A DNA stretch of 56,534 nucleotides, taken from the IMG/VR virus record IMGVR_UViG_3300007276_000059, positions 1-56,534 of that record, one strand, 5' to 3'. The translations under genes and the position numbers were made by a program. Shown here one piece after another: positions 45,973-54,132 of the stretch (position 1 is the stretch's first letter; each line of letters begins with the position of its first letter). A model generated the notes under the pieces. The model did not search any database, was not told the origin of the DNA, and saw nothing but the letters and a program-made list of their open reading frames with translations. The stretch is from a virus.

Positions 45973-46707
45973 TTAATCCCAATCTCCAGGTGCTACTGCA
46001 TCAGCAATTTCTAATGCTGGCTCATTCTCAACTGCATCTGCTAATGCATCAGCACCATCAGATTCTCCTGCGTCTCCTTGAGTATCAAATATTGGATTCA
46101 ATTCTTCAGCCTTAGCAACCTCAGCTTGCACTAATTCTTGCAATTGTGCACCAGTAACTTCACCATTGTTAGCTTCTAAAACAGGAGTATCAGCAACAGC
46201 CTCGTTATTTACAACAGCAGGAGCTTCTACAACAGTTCCAACAGCGTCTAAACTGAAAGCCTCTAATTCTTTAGCTTCGAATGCATTCAATTCAAACTCA
46301 ACATTAGATGTATCATCTAATCCTAAGAAGCTGAATATTTCATTACAAGCATGAGAAGAAGTGATAGCCTTACCTTTCTCAGAAGAATCTTCACCATAGG
46401 ATACTTTGTTCTTAGAAGTTTTGTAAGTTACATCAACATCATCCTCAATTGTACTTCTATTAGCAATCAATACTTGGTTTGGTTCATTTTCACCCATTTC
46501 AACAGAAGCAAATACAAACTCTTGAACTTCTCCTACTTCAGCTCCAAGTAATTCTGCAGCTTTAGTATTCATTAAAATTCTTCGAGACTTCTTAGCTCCT
46601 TTTAAACCCTCAACAGTTATTACTGCTTGGTCAGGGTATTTCTCACTTGTAGCTTGTGCTACTGATTGACCTAATCTCTTTGTGCCAAAAATTATTGTTA
46701 CACTCAT
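45973..46707 (-). CDS. Acidic protein with WD tip, replication block, unknown
   Basis: A 244-residue protein. Residues 1-130 form a beta-rich domain (SVTIIFGTKRLGQSVAQ, QAVITVEGLKGAKKSRRI). The second half is acidic and Ala/Glu/Asn-rich and ends APGDWD. The acidic Trp-Asp end is like that of the SSB-like protein encoded next. Terminators on the downstream side and 47 bp on the upstream side suggest separate control. It might be a second DNA-binding or a recombination mediator protein; no family is recognised. Confidence 0.65.
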   Translation of the reverse strand: MSVTIIFGTKRLGQSVAQATSEKYPDQAVITVEGLKGAKKSRRILMNTKAAELLGAEVGEVQEFVFASVEMGENEPNQVLIANRSTIEDDVDVTYKTSKNKVSYGEDSSEKGKAITSSHACNEIFSFLGLDDTSNVEFELNAFEAKELEAFSLDAVGTVVEAPAVVNNEAVADTPVLEANNGEVTGAQLQELVQAEVAKAEELNPIFDTQGDAGESDGADALADAVENEPALEIADAVAPGDWD

Positions 46708-46754
46708 TTTACTATGTTATTTAAAATTAAAATTAAAATTATTGTTGTTTGAAT

Positions 46755-47459
46755 TTATTCTCCGTCTTCAAACTTACGGATTGCTTCTATTACAGCCTTC
46801 ATATCATTAGGAATAATTTGTCCTGCAAACATTCCTTCTGGACTCTTAGCCATGTTAGTTGTATTGTTCTGAGTCATAAAACCATAACTTACGTCATTAC
46901 CTTTCTTCTCTACAACAGTTTCTAAGATGTATAAGAACATTCCTTCTGGCTTAACTACATCCTGAACTAACTTACCACCTGGTACGCCAAATACAGTTCT
47001 GTCAACTCCATTAAAACTCTTAACTTCTGTGTGAGCCATAACTACAACAGTAAGATCTTCTCTAAGTCCATCAATAGATTTTAATGTCTTGTAAACATTA
47101 TCACCCATCTCTGTAAACTTAGCGTATCCAACTGTCTTAGCTTTAGACATAAACTCTGCAATCATTGCATAAGTTATAGTATCAATGATAACCGTATTAA
47201 TGTCAGGTCTGTTCTTTGATATAAAATTCATTAAAGAAACTATCTCACCCCAATTGGTTGTCTTGTAAAAGTTAGATGTTTTAGCATCTAGCTTTAAGCC
47301 AAGAGAATCCATGTTAGAAACATAGTTCTTTTTCCATCCTCTAAAAGGCAAAGCCTTCTCATCTGGACAGATAATAAATGTTGTTTTTGGATCTAGTGTT
47401 CCTAATGACCAGGTCTTTCCTGTTCCACTGTAACCTGTTACTAAAATTTTGTTAGCCAT
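46755..47459 (-). CDS. Sak4-like RecA-fold ATPase (AAA_24 family)
   Basis: A 234-residue single-domain ATPase: Walker A at 9-16 (GYSGTGKT), Walker B in NTVIIDTIT near residue 96, and DLTVVVMAHTEVKSFNG near 140 as the sensor-like strand. The order and size match phage 'AAA_24'/Sak4-like proteins, which anneal or exchange DNA strands with the help of a phage SSB. Its position three genes from the SSB-like gene supports a recombination role. It overlaps the 107-residue gene upstream by 8 bp. Confidence 0.85.
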   Translation of the reverse strand: MANKILVTGYSGTGKTWSLGTLDPKTTFIICPDEKALPFRGWKKNYVSNMDSLGLKLDAKTSNFYKTTNWGEIVSLMNFISKNRPDINTVIIDTITYAMIAEFMSKAKTVGYAKFTEMGDNVYKTLKSIDGLREDLTVVVMAHTEVKSFNGVDRTVFGVPGGKLVQDVVKPEGMFLYILETVVEKKGNDVSYGFMTQNNTTNMAKSPEGMFAGQIIPNDMKAVIEAIRKFEDGE

Positions 47460-47775
47460 TTTCTTTTTCTTGTTTTAATGATTCTACACTCTCATTGTAT
47501 GATGCAAGAAGTAAGTCCTTAGACATTAAAAAAGCTATCTCTCTCTTAGTGAAAGCTTCCTCAACCCCCTTGGTTACTGTTGCAACTGGGTTCTCTGTTT
47601 TAGAGTCAACAACTAAATTATTAAATAGCTCTGCATGTCTAGCTTGGAACCCTTCGATATCAGTGATTCCACAAGCATTCATGTCATTGTCAAAATTAGT
47701 TGGTTCGTATTCTCCGTGTTCAGGAAGCTCAATTTTATCAACTTCCTTTCTTTTAAAAAAATCTGTTTTACTCAT
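47452..47775 (-). CDS. Small helical acidic protein, unknown
   Basis: A 107-residue mostly helical protein (EVDKIELPEHGEY, AFTKREIAFLMSKDLLLASYNES), overlapping both neighbours by 8 bp. It lies between the coiled-coil gene and the Sak4-like ATPase and may be an accessory to either. No family is recognised. Confidence 0.65.
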   Translation of the reverse strand: MSKTDFFKRKEVDKIELPEHGEYEPTNFDNDMNACGITDIEGFQARHAELFNNLVVDSKTENPVATVTKGVEEAFTKREIAFLMSKDLLLASYNESVESLKQEKENG

Positions 47776-48619
47776 CTTTAACGCTTAAAATTTGCTTAAT
47801 CTCTAGTAATTTATTTCTGTTACCAAATTTAGTGATTTCTGGTGAAACTACCAAATTTATATGAGTTAATTTCACTGCATTATCTTTGATAAGTCCTTGA
47901 ATTTTAGCATTTTCATCAAGAAGTTCCTCAATCTCTTGAGATTTCTTAGTACTAACACTTTTTGCAGATTTTAATGCCCTCTGAGTCTTCTCTAATTCAT
48001 CCTTCGCGTCTCTTGCTTCTTTCTCTAAAATTGGATTAAGAGTTAAGGCTTCTCTTGCGTTTTTCTTCAACTCATCAAGTGCTTCAGCTTTCATATCAGC
48101 AGAAACTTGGTCAAGACCTCGCATTGTTATTTCTTCAGGATGATCAGCAGTAACCTGTTGATCTTCCTTGTAAAATAAATCATGTAAATTCTCTGCATTG
48201 AAATCATACTCACGACTAACATAATCAATTAAATGATCTAAATCACGAGTCATGTGTCTCAATGGCTCATGATTACCACGATGCATCCCGAAATGATCAG
48301 TATCACCCATAAATCTTGAATTCTTATGCATTCCACCTTGAGCTTCAGAAATAATTCTTCTGATAACTTGATTAATCTTAAGGTTAAGATGTCTTCTAAT
48401 GTCAACAACAGGCATTCGAGTCTTAACCATAGTTGAGACACTTTTCCTTTGAACAATAGTAACAATCTTTTCATTAGACTTCAGAGCTTCAATTTTCTCT
48501 TTGTTGGCTTTATCCAACTTGTCATTTAACTTCTTCTCTCTTTTCAGAGATTTCTCAAGAAGATTAGCATTTTCTTTCATCAGTTCATATTCACTGATAT
48601 CTAATTCTACTTTTGCCAT
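47768..48619 (-). CDS. Coiled-coil protein with conserved-looking central domain
   Basis: A 283-residue charged protein. An N-terminal coiled coil (residues about 10-50) is followed by a central domain (VVDIRRHLNLKINQVIRRI, then a Gly/His/Met-rich segment MHKNSRFMGDTDHFGMHRGNHE) and a long C-terminal coiled coil (about 175-260). The His-rich stretch could bind metal. Similar proteins occur, from memory, in crAss-like early blocks with no known role. It overlaps the HAD gene upstream by 13 bp. Confidence 0.65.
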   Translation of the reverse strand: MAKVELDISEYELMKENANLLEKSLKREKKLNDKLDKANKEKIEALKSNEKIVTIVQRKSVSTMVKTRMPVVDIRRHLNLKINQVIRRIISEAQGGMHKNSRFMGDTDHFGMHRGNHEPLRHMTRDLDHLIDYVSREYDFNAENLHDLFYKEDQQVTADHPEEITMRGLDQVSADMKAEALDELKKNAREALTLNPILEKEARDAKDELEKTQRALKSAKSVSTKKSQEIEELLDENAKIQGLIKDNAVKLTHINLVVSPEITKFGNRNKLLEIKQILSVKDE

Positions 48620-48993
48620 TCTCTATTATCTAAAATATTATAAATTTCTAACCAACTGGGCAATCCAGTTAGGCACTTATCATCAATATATAAATCTGCA
48701 GAAATCTTACGACAATCTGCACCAAACATGCTAATTAAATGTGGGAAATTACAATTCATATAGTGATATGGTATTTTGTGATGTTCTAACCAGTGGATGC
48801 CATCAGCTAAAGCCAATCCTTCTCTACAGGTGTTAATCACAATTCCATATCCTTCTTGAACTAATTTCCTAATAATATTACCAGCATTATCTCTTTCCTC
48901 TCCCAACGCAGGATAATGACTCATACATATAGTAAGGTCAAAATCAATTGCTAATATTGCTTTAAACGGTAATTTATATTCTCTTATCTGCAT
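48607..48993 (-). CDS. HAD-superfamily hydrolase
   Basis: A 128-residue minimal HAD protein: motif I D17-F-D19-L-T (AIDFDLT), motif II INTCRE near residue 55, and an acidic motif III/IV stretch SADLYIDDKCL near 105-112. HAD enzymes remove phosphate from small molecules via an Asp-phosphate; small phage members are usually linked to nucleotide handling. It has no cap domain. The ATG overlaps the end of a 37-codon membrane-protein gene. Substrate unknown; a nucleotide-pool role is suggested by the RNR and DUF5664 genes nearby. Confidence 0.8.
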   Translation of the reverse strand: MQIREYKLPFKAILAIDFDLTICMSHYPALGEERDNAGNIIRKLVQEGYGIVINTCREGLALADGIHWLEHHKIPYHYMNCNFPHLISMFGADCRKISADLYIDDKCLTGLPSWLEIYNILDNREWQK

Positions 48994-49097
48994 ATTAAAT
49001 GTGATATTATTCCTATTAAACCTATAAATGCAATAAAGCTTAATGATATCAATATCATTATCTTTATTCCGTTTACAAAACTTGATTTATTCTTCAT
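48984..49097 (-). CDS. 37-residue single-span membrane peptide
   Basis: The frame MKNKSSFVNGIKIMILISLS... continues with FIAFIGLIGIISHLICR: a short basic head then a strong membrane span of about 20 residues. ATG at 49097, TAA at 48984-48986, overlapping the HAD gene start by 10 bp, which argues for true coupled translation. A hairpin lies just upstream. It could be an anti-host or lysis-related micro-protein. Confidence 0.6.
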   Translation of the reverse strand: MKNKSSFVNGIKIMILISLSFIAFIGLIGIISHLICR

Positions 49098-49117
49098 TTT
49101 TTAAATTATTAATGCGG

Positions 49118-49141
49118 GTAACTAACCGCTGGTTACGTTAC
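49118..49141 (-). terminator. Hairpin directly after the DUF5664 gene
   Basis: GTAAC/GTTAC (49118-49122 and 49137-49141) outside TAACC/GGTTA (49123-49127 and 49131-49135) with a GCT loop and one bulged base give a 10-bp stem that starts at the base after the stop codon. Only AT-rich sequence follows, so it is a weak terminator or processing signal. Confidence 0.6.
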
Positions 49142-49513
49142 TTATTCTGATAAAATATAACTCTTATATTCATCAGTATCCATGAACTCTTTTGGAGAAG
49201 CAGTATTAGGATCAATATACCTGTCATCCATATCCTTCTTAAACATACTCATATAAGACAAGAACATTGCATTACACAATATATGTCCAACATGAGACAA
49301 CTTACTTTCTGGATCATTCTCTTCACCATCAATAAAAGCATTTAAGTGTCTTTGAAGGCTCTCGCATATTTCTGTATATTTGAGTCCTTTCTTCCAATTA
49401 TGATCGTCATACTTTTCAGCACCAAACATTAATACTCTAACCATAGGAGCTAATGCCTTCCAAGACACTAGACTCCATTTTAATTTACCATTATTATATC
49501 TTAATCCTTCCAT
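49142..49513 (-). CDS. DUF5664-family protein (dATP/dGTP diphosphohydrolase N-terminal type)
   Basis: A 123-residue protein with the family frame RYNNGKLKWSLVSWKALAPMVRVLMFGAEKYDDHNW, then CESLQRHLNAFIDGEENDPESKLSHVGHI. This domain, widespread in phages, resembles all-alpha NTP pyrophosphohydrolases (MazG-like). Acidic GEENDPES and the downstream SHVGH helix carry the probable metal ligands. It may remove dATP or dGTP, or act on modified nucleotides. It follows the small zinc-ribbon gene by overlap (TAATG). No PurZ-like gene is visible here, so a Z-base role is not supported. Confidence 0.8.
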   Translation of the reverse strand: MEGLRYNNGKLKWSLVSWKALAPMVRVLMFGAEKYDDHNWKKGLKYTEICESLQRHLNAFIDGEENDPESKLSHVGHILCNAMFLSYMSMFKKDMDDRYIDPNTASPKEFMDTDEYKSYILSE

Positions 49514-49677
49514 TATTTATCTTTTTCTACGAATAAAACATGATCTTCACATACTGGACACCATTTGTCAAAATGAGAACTTTCTTCTGAAGCTGTTCCC
49601 ATTCTTTTACCAGAATTAAGCTCAACCCACTCTTTAGTCTGAACTTTATCAGACTTACATTGTTCACATACTTGCAT
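49513..49677 (-). CDS. 54-residue zinc-ribbon protein
   Basis: The frame runs from ATG 49677 to TAA 49513-49515, encoding MQVCEQCKSDKVQTKEWVEL... with two Cys pairs (C4-x-x-C7 and C40-x-x-C43, WCPVCED). Both ends overlap neighbours in the TAATG fashion, typical of real coupled genes. Two CxxC pairs about 33 residues apart fit a zinc ribbon. Function is unknown; likely nucleic-acid or protein contact. Confidence 0.75.
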   Translation of the reverse strand: MQVCEQCKSDKVQTKEWVELNSGKRMGTASEESSHFDKWCPVCEDHVLFVEKDK

Positions 49678-50732
49678 TATTTATCAAGTCTAAAACCATA
49701 CATAGTTGGATGTCTTGGAACTCCTGTATCTGATTTCTCAAAGAATCTAAGTTCACAAGTCTTACCTATATGTAAATGTTTGTTTTCTAATAAATCTTTA
49801 GCCTCATCATGAGATAATGCAATACCAGCACCCATAGTATTATCTTTAGCTCCTTCCCAGAAGAATAAAGGTTTGCCATGATCAGGTCTTTTCTCTGAAG
49901 GTATTACGTCCATCAATGGTAGAGACAAATCAAAGAAATCTTTCAGCTTCAATAAATTACTACTTCTTCCATTAAGTTTGTATCCTTCATCTCCCCAACG
50001 AACAATAGTTCCTTCGTATCCTTCAGAGATGTTATGAGCATGATACTCCATTAACTTCTCTTTATTTGGAATATGAACAGTCTGTACAATTTCTATCATA
50101 GGATTCCCAATACAAGCATCCTTAACCATATTTATTCTATCAGCAAATGGCATATCAGAAATAATATCATATACATGATACTTCACTAACTCAGTTTTAC
50201 CTGGTCTATACTTCTTAATCATTCTCATATTCTCTTGGAATGTTTCACCATGAGCATACAATTCTCCATCAAGTGTTAAACCTGCAACTGTTGGTAATGC
50301 ATTTATGATATGATCAAGTGTTAAAATATCATTACCTAAACGCGATGTTAAGGTTTTATGATCACAACTACCAAGGCCTCTCATTCCGTCCAACTTAGGT
50401 TGAGCAAAACAAGGATATATTACCTTTTTCTCTTCTTTCCCAAACACTTTGGCCAACATAGGAAGTAATACCACATTATTTATGGCATCAACTCTATTGT
50501 CAAAGTATCCTTCTTTTAACTTCTTTTGGATTTTAGCTGCTGCCTCTAACTCCGCTTGTTCTTCAGGTGTAGTTTCATTGGATCTCCCAATATTCTTTCC
50601 TTCACATTGACTAACATTCGTTGTATGAGCACCATCTATTAATCCAGAAGTTTGCACGATAGTTGAACCATCTGTACCAATATCAAGAAACCTAAGTTTC
50701 CCTTTACTGTCTTTTTTATATAATGTTTCCAT
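49677..50732 (-). CDS. ATP-dependent DNA ligase with WGR-like N-terminus
   Basis: A 351-residue protein. Residues 1-75 resemble the WGR-like domain of phage ligases (METLYKKDSKGKLRFL, then GKNIGRSNETTPEEQAELEA). The adenylation motif is K113-L-D-G (QPKLDGMRG); motif III is LTLDGELYAHG; motif IV EGTIVRW; motif V LLKLKDF. The C-terminal OB domain seems short (LRFFEKSDTGVPRHP). It seals nicks with ATP, joining Okazaki fragments. It lies directly after the DnaB-like gene. Confidence 0.92.
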   Translation of the reverse strand: METLYKKDSKGKLRFLDIGTDGSTIVQTSGLIDGAHTTNVSQCEGKNIGRSNETTPEEQAELEAAAKIQKKLKEGYFDNRVDAINNVVLLPMLAKVFGKEEKKVIYPCFAQPKLDGMRGLGSCDHKTLTSRLGNDILTLDHIINALPTVAGLTLDGELYAHGETFQENMRMIKKYRPGKTELVKYHVYDIISDMPFADRINMVKDACIGNPMIEIVQTVHIPNKEKLMEYHAHNISEGYEGTIVRWGDEGYKLNGRSSNLLKLKDFFDLSLPLMDVIPSEKRPDHGKPLFFWEGAKDNTMGAGIALSHDEAKDLLENKHLHIGKTCELRFFEKSDTGVPRHPTMYGFRLDK

Positions 50733-51938
50733 TTAATTTCCGAAATTTTTAGGTTTTCTTGGAGAGCTTATTCTCCCCAATAGTTTATCCGCAGCATTCT
50801 CATAAGGAGCTAGCTTGTCTATTTCATCTGTTTTTGGCAACTCTTTAAATCTATTTGTTGCACCATCGAATAAGAAATGAACATACTTGTTTGGTGCTCC
50901 GAACCTGTTCTTTAAGGTTTTCACAGCTCTAAACGTATCTCTGAATCTTCTGATATCATATCCATGATAATCGTCAAATCCATACCTGTCTGGTGAATAA
51001 ACACCGATAATAACTTTAGCATCTCTTTGTATTTCCTTATTGTTTGCAAAACTAGCTAATGAGGGTTCAGTCTTTTTCTGAATACTCTCTCCTTTGTTAG
51101 TAAATTGTTCCTTCTCTCCAGATTGTTCTTGCTGTATTACATTTACAACAGCCCAATTCCAGTGTTTAGTCACTTGCTTTAACGCATAATTAGTACTCCA
51201 ATGTGCCATAGTTTGATGCTGACTCATCATGTTTGTTGTCCCTTTTATCTTCTCAGGGGTTAATAGACTCATGTGATCCACAATTACTATTGTGAAAGCA
51301 GAAGGATCATTAGGAATATAATGAGAATAAACCTTTACAACTTCTTTAAAGGTTGTACCATCACTCTTCTTCTTAATAAACTCTCTGTCGTCATATACAT
51401 GTGTACCATTCTTATCAGCATAATCACGACAGTATTTATAAACACCCGTGGGATTATACACTGAATCAACTATCTCTACTCTTTCAAGTAACTTCTCAAC
51501 ATCGTCAATATGTGTATCAATTAAATCCATTTTATCTTGAGGAAGAGATTGTTCTCTAAATCCTTGAAGTGTTAATAGATCCATTTGAATATTACATCTT
51601 GACGATATGAAATTACATATCATAGTATCGATAAATTCTTGTTCAGATTCTTCTAATGCAAAATAGAATATTTTTAAATTAAGATTATTCTTTAACGCGT
51701 ATTCCAAAGGCTCTCTAACGTAGAGTGCTTTTGTAACCTGAGTCTTACCAACACCTGAACCTGCAGTTACCATTTGAATCATTCCCGGTACTACTCCTGG
51801 AACTGATAATGATAACTTAGGGTAATTTGTGAATGGAATGCAAAAGATTTGCCCTGAATCTTTATTGGATTTGATATGCTTAAGCTCATCAACCCTTCGT
51901 CTGACTTTTCCAACTGGCTTACTTTCATTTTCCTCCAT
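50733..51938 (-). CDS. DnaB-type replicative helicase
   Basis: A RecA-fold helicase of 401 residues, with Walker A at 59-66 (AGSGVGKT), IFYFALEESEQEF after it, Walker B FTIVIVDHMSLL, and the Gln-rich strand AVVNVIQQEQSGEK typical of DnaB. It lacks a clear N-terminal DnaB domain, so it is a C-terminal-domain-only form as in several crAss-like phages. Start chosen at 51938 (MEENESK) because AGGAG lies 6 nt upstream; ATGs at 51968 and 51959 are in frame but overlap the previous gene more. It unwinds the fork ahead of the polymerase, working with the Toprim primase. Confidence 0.88.
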   Translation of the reverse strand: MEENESKPVGKVRRRVDELKHIKSNKDSGQIFCIPFTNYPKLSLSVPGVVPGMIQMVTAGSGVGKTQVTKALYVREPLEYALKNNLNLKIFYFALEESEQEFIDTMICNFISSRCNIQMDLLTLQGFREQSLPQDKMDLIDTHIDDVEKLLERVEIVDSVYNPTGVYKYCRDYADKNGTHVYDDREFIKKKSDGTTFKEVVKVYSHYIPNDPSAFTIVIVDHMSLLTPEKIKGTTNMMSQHQTMAHWSTNYALKQVTKHWNWAVVNVIQQEQSGEKEQFTNKGESIQKKTEPSLASFANNKEIQRDAKVIIGVYSPDRYGFDDYHGYDIRRFRDTFRAVKTLKNRFGAPNKYVHFLFDGATNRFKELPKTDEIDKLAPYENAADKLLGRISSPRKPKNFGN

Positions 51939-52170
51939 AGTGTTCTCCTGTATTGCCATTCTGCCCAATATTCTTCATTCTTGCATCTCTCTCCTCTTCT
52001 GTTAGTTGAGATAACATGAAAGGATCTTGCTCAACTTTAACATTAAGTTTAGATTCAACTTCAACCATCTCACACACATGTCCATCATCCCAATTTGGGC
52101 TTGGTGGTACATCTTTACCAGTAGTACTATATCCAGTACCACAACTTTTACATCTAAACGCTCTCGCCAT
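51925..52170 (-). CDS. Small zinc-finger-like protein
   Basis: An 81-residue protein starting MARAFRCKSCGTGYST with a CxxC (C7, C10) and a later HVCEM. One full Cys pair plus His/Cys could make an incomplete zinc finger. The C-terminal half is acidic and helical (LSQLTEEERDARMKNIGQNG). It overlaps the DnaB-like gene start. Role unknown. Confidence 0.65.
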   Translation of the reverse strand: MARAFRCKSCGTGYSTTGKDVPPSPNWDDGHVCEMVEVESKLNVKVEQDPFMLSQLTEEERDARMKNIGQNGNTGEHYGGK

Positions 52171-52172
52171 AA

Positions 52173-52325
52173 TTATAAAATTTTATTAATTGCTTTAATT
52201 ATAAAACCTAATCCTAAAAGCAAATGACATAAGAAATAGAAAGGATATCTTTCCAAAACTGGTAGCCATATTAGTGAGGATATACATATCGCCAACCCTA
52301 ATGCTAAATAATTAATTGATTTCAT
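52173..52325 (-). CDS. 50-residue membrane protein with two spans
   Basis: Frame from ATG 52325 to TAA 52173-52175: MKSINYLALGLAICISSLIW... then ERYPFYFLCHLLLGLGFIIK. Two hydrophobic segments with a short charged turn and a basic tail. It ends two bases before the next gene's ATG. This size and layout are compatible with a holin or a membrane toxin, but location in the early block argues for another role, for example superinfection exclusion. Confidence 0.6.
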   Translation of the reverse strand: MKSINYLALGLAICISSLIWLPVLERYPFYFLCHLLLGLGFIIKAINKIL

Positions 52326-52350
52326 TCTCTTGTATCTATTTTATACATAA

Positions 52351-52902
52351 TTACATATAATCTTCGTTAGCGTATTTATTATCACCTGCATCCTGATCTA
52401 TTAAATAGGAGTACTTTTCATGATAACCTTCATTCAACCAACGCGTAGCCTCAACCATATACTCAAGATCACCAGATTTAGTTTTGTCTTTAACTTCTAA
52501 CTCCAGTACTCTAATTGCTATTTGTTGCTTATGCGTGTCTTTCTTGAACATCGATTCCCATTTTTTCCTTAGCTTCTTACCAAGGATGGTATTCTCGTCT
52601 GCTGGAGACAATGCTCTGTTTCCACCAAACTTCTTTTTAACAGAAGTAGGATAGTTTCTTAACCACTTAACAAATAGATCATCATTCATTGCAAAGAATA
52701 TGGATGACTTATCTCTAAGAAATACACCTTCTTTACTCATCTTTATGAATCCTTTACTTTCTAGTCCCGAAAGGGTTTGAAGACTGGTTTCTAAAATTCC
52801 AGTTATTACAAACCCATTTGCAATATTATAAAGTATTAAGTATTCATTTATTGATATCTTGTTCTTAACAATATCATCAACCGGGATTGTAATATTATCC
52901 AT
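52351..52902 (-). CDS. Unknown protein with possible winged-helix N-terminus
   Basis: A 183-residue protein. Residues 1-65 (ISINEYLILYNIANGFVITG, TLSGLESKGFIKMSKEGVFL) look like a winged-helix domain with recognition-helix and wing, as in replication initiation adaptors. The rest is helical and charged (KKFGGNRALSPADENTILGKKLRKKW). It sits between the SF2 helicase and the membrane peptide genes and abuts the helicase. It could be a helicase loader or a DNA-binding adaptor; inference only. Confidence 0.65.
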   Translation of the reverse strand: MDNITIPVDDIVKNKISINEYLILYNIANGFVITGILETSLQTLSGLESKGFIKMSKEGVFLRDKSSIFFAMNDDLFVKWLRNYPTSVKKKFGGNRALSPADENTILGKKLRKKWESMFKKDTHKQQIAIRVLELEVKDKTKSGDLEYMVEATRWLNEGYHEKYSYLIDQDAGDNKYANEDYM

Positions 52903-54132
52903 TTATCTCCATGTTATAAATTTATCATTAAAATTATTCATTGATTTCTTAAAATAGACTACATCCTGAGTATCCTGAACTACAAGTAAATGCATTTCTG
53001 GAAACTCATGTCTTAAGCATCTACCTAACATTTGAAAGAAAGAACCAATACCACTATCTAATTGTGTGATAATACCTCTTTCTATATTCGTTAGATTAAT
53101 GCCTTCTCTTAGCATCTTGACTGCAAATAGCTCATTACACACCTCGTCGTTAAAGCAATCAATTAATCCTTGATTAACTTCATTCTTATTCTTTGAGTGT
53201 ACTGCACTGTCTGCACCAAGTTCCTTAACTTGCTTTATTGATCCAGTGAAACAAATAAATCTTGAATCATCTAGTCTGAATTCCTTAATCAAATCTTTCA
53301 CATTCTGTGTTTTAACTTCAGCTATGAATTTCTTCCTGCCTGAAGCTATGTTTAGGAACTTATTCCTACATCCTGTTCTGATCGGGTAAGGAATTTCCGT
53401 ATCCTCAGACAACCCTTGATAATACACCATTTGTTTTGTTAATGCATCATAGTGCTCCTGTTCAGTACCTTGACAAACTATACCTACATCTTTAGGATAA
53501 TTCTTCATGGTCATGAACAGGTCTTTATGCTTACAATACTTAGTGATCTTACCTTTGGATTTTCTTGCTGTATATTCCCATAACTTCCCTCTAACTATAT
53601 CCTTATTCAAATGTATTCTATGCACAACCAATTTAGGTTCTGGTAATAGTTTTAATTCGAATGCTTTATTCAATGAAATTATATAATAATGTATTCTGTT
53701 TGCACATAATTCATTTATTAGTAATTTCTTCTCATTTGGAATAGTAGCAGATAGAAATATAATCTTCGTGCCCTTTTGCAATATTTTTCTCAAGGCTTTA
53801 ATCCTCAATTGTGTCAATGCATGGCACTCATCAAGTATTACGAAATCAGCTTTCTTTGTTTGATTCTTCAAGGATGCATATAAGACTGTTTTCATTGATT
53901 TACCAACTTTAGTCTTCTTATGCTTCTTGATATCTAAAAGCCAATTCTTTTTATGTGTACTCTCTTTACAGATTAAATATCCTGTTGCTTCAGGGTTGTC
54001 TTTAAGAATGTCATCTACAATCTTAATAGCTCCTAGTGTCTTTCCAGTACCAGTAGCCCATTCTAAGCATAAAAACCTATGTTTCTTACTTAATTGAACA
54101 GCTTTAGATTGTATCCTATTCTTAGGATGCAT
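52903..54132 (-). CDS. SF2 DNA helicase (DEAD/H, SNF2-like)
   Basis: A 409-residue protein with Walker A at 26-32 (ATGTGKT), DECH at 101-104 (VILDECHAL), motif III SAT at 128-130, and in the second domain motifs LREGINLTNIE and QMLGRCLRHEF. This is the full SF2 set. Such helicases are a stable part of crAss-like replication modules, acting in fork restart or recombination. Its start overlaps the stop of the gene before it by one base. Confident on family, less on job. Confidence 0.9.
   Translation of the reverse strand: MHPKNRIQSKAVQLSKKHRFLCLEWATGTGKTLGAIKIVDDILKDNPEATGYLICKESTHKKNWLLDIKKHKKTKVGKSMKTVLYASLKNQTKKADFVILDECHALTQLRIKALRKILQKGTKIIFLSATIPNEKKLLINELCANRIHYYIISLNKAFELKLLPEPKLVVHRIHLNKDIVRGKLWEYTARKSKGKITKYCKHKDLFMTMKNYPKDVGIVCQGTEQEHYDALTKQMVYYQGLSEDTEIPYPIRTGCRNKFLNIASGRKKFIAEVKTQNVKDLIKEFRLDDSRFICFTGSIKQVKELGADSAVHSKNKNEVNQGLIDCFNDEVCNELFAVKMLREGINLTNIERGIITQLDSGIGSFFQMLGRCLRHEFPEMHLLVVQDTQDVVYFKKSMNNFNDKFITWR

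Noticed and set aside
46166-46354. Open frames on the strand opposite to the early genes (also 22393-22800, 23636-24025, 33198-33542 opposite the late genes)
   Set aside because: They lie wholly inside long genes with clear motifs or composition, have skewed Ser/Leu/Phe content typical of antisense frames, and lack plausible starts.
49142-49513. 2-aminoadenine (Z-genome) pathway
   Set aside because: Only the DUF5664 protein is present; no PurZ-type synthetase or DpoZ-type polymerase is visible, and the domain is common in phages with normal DNA.
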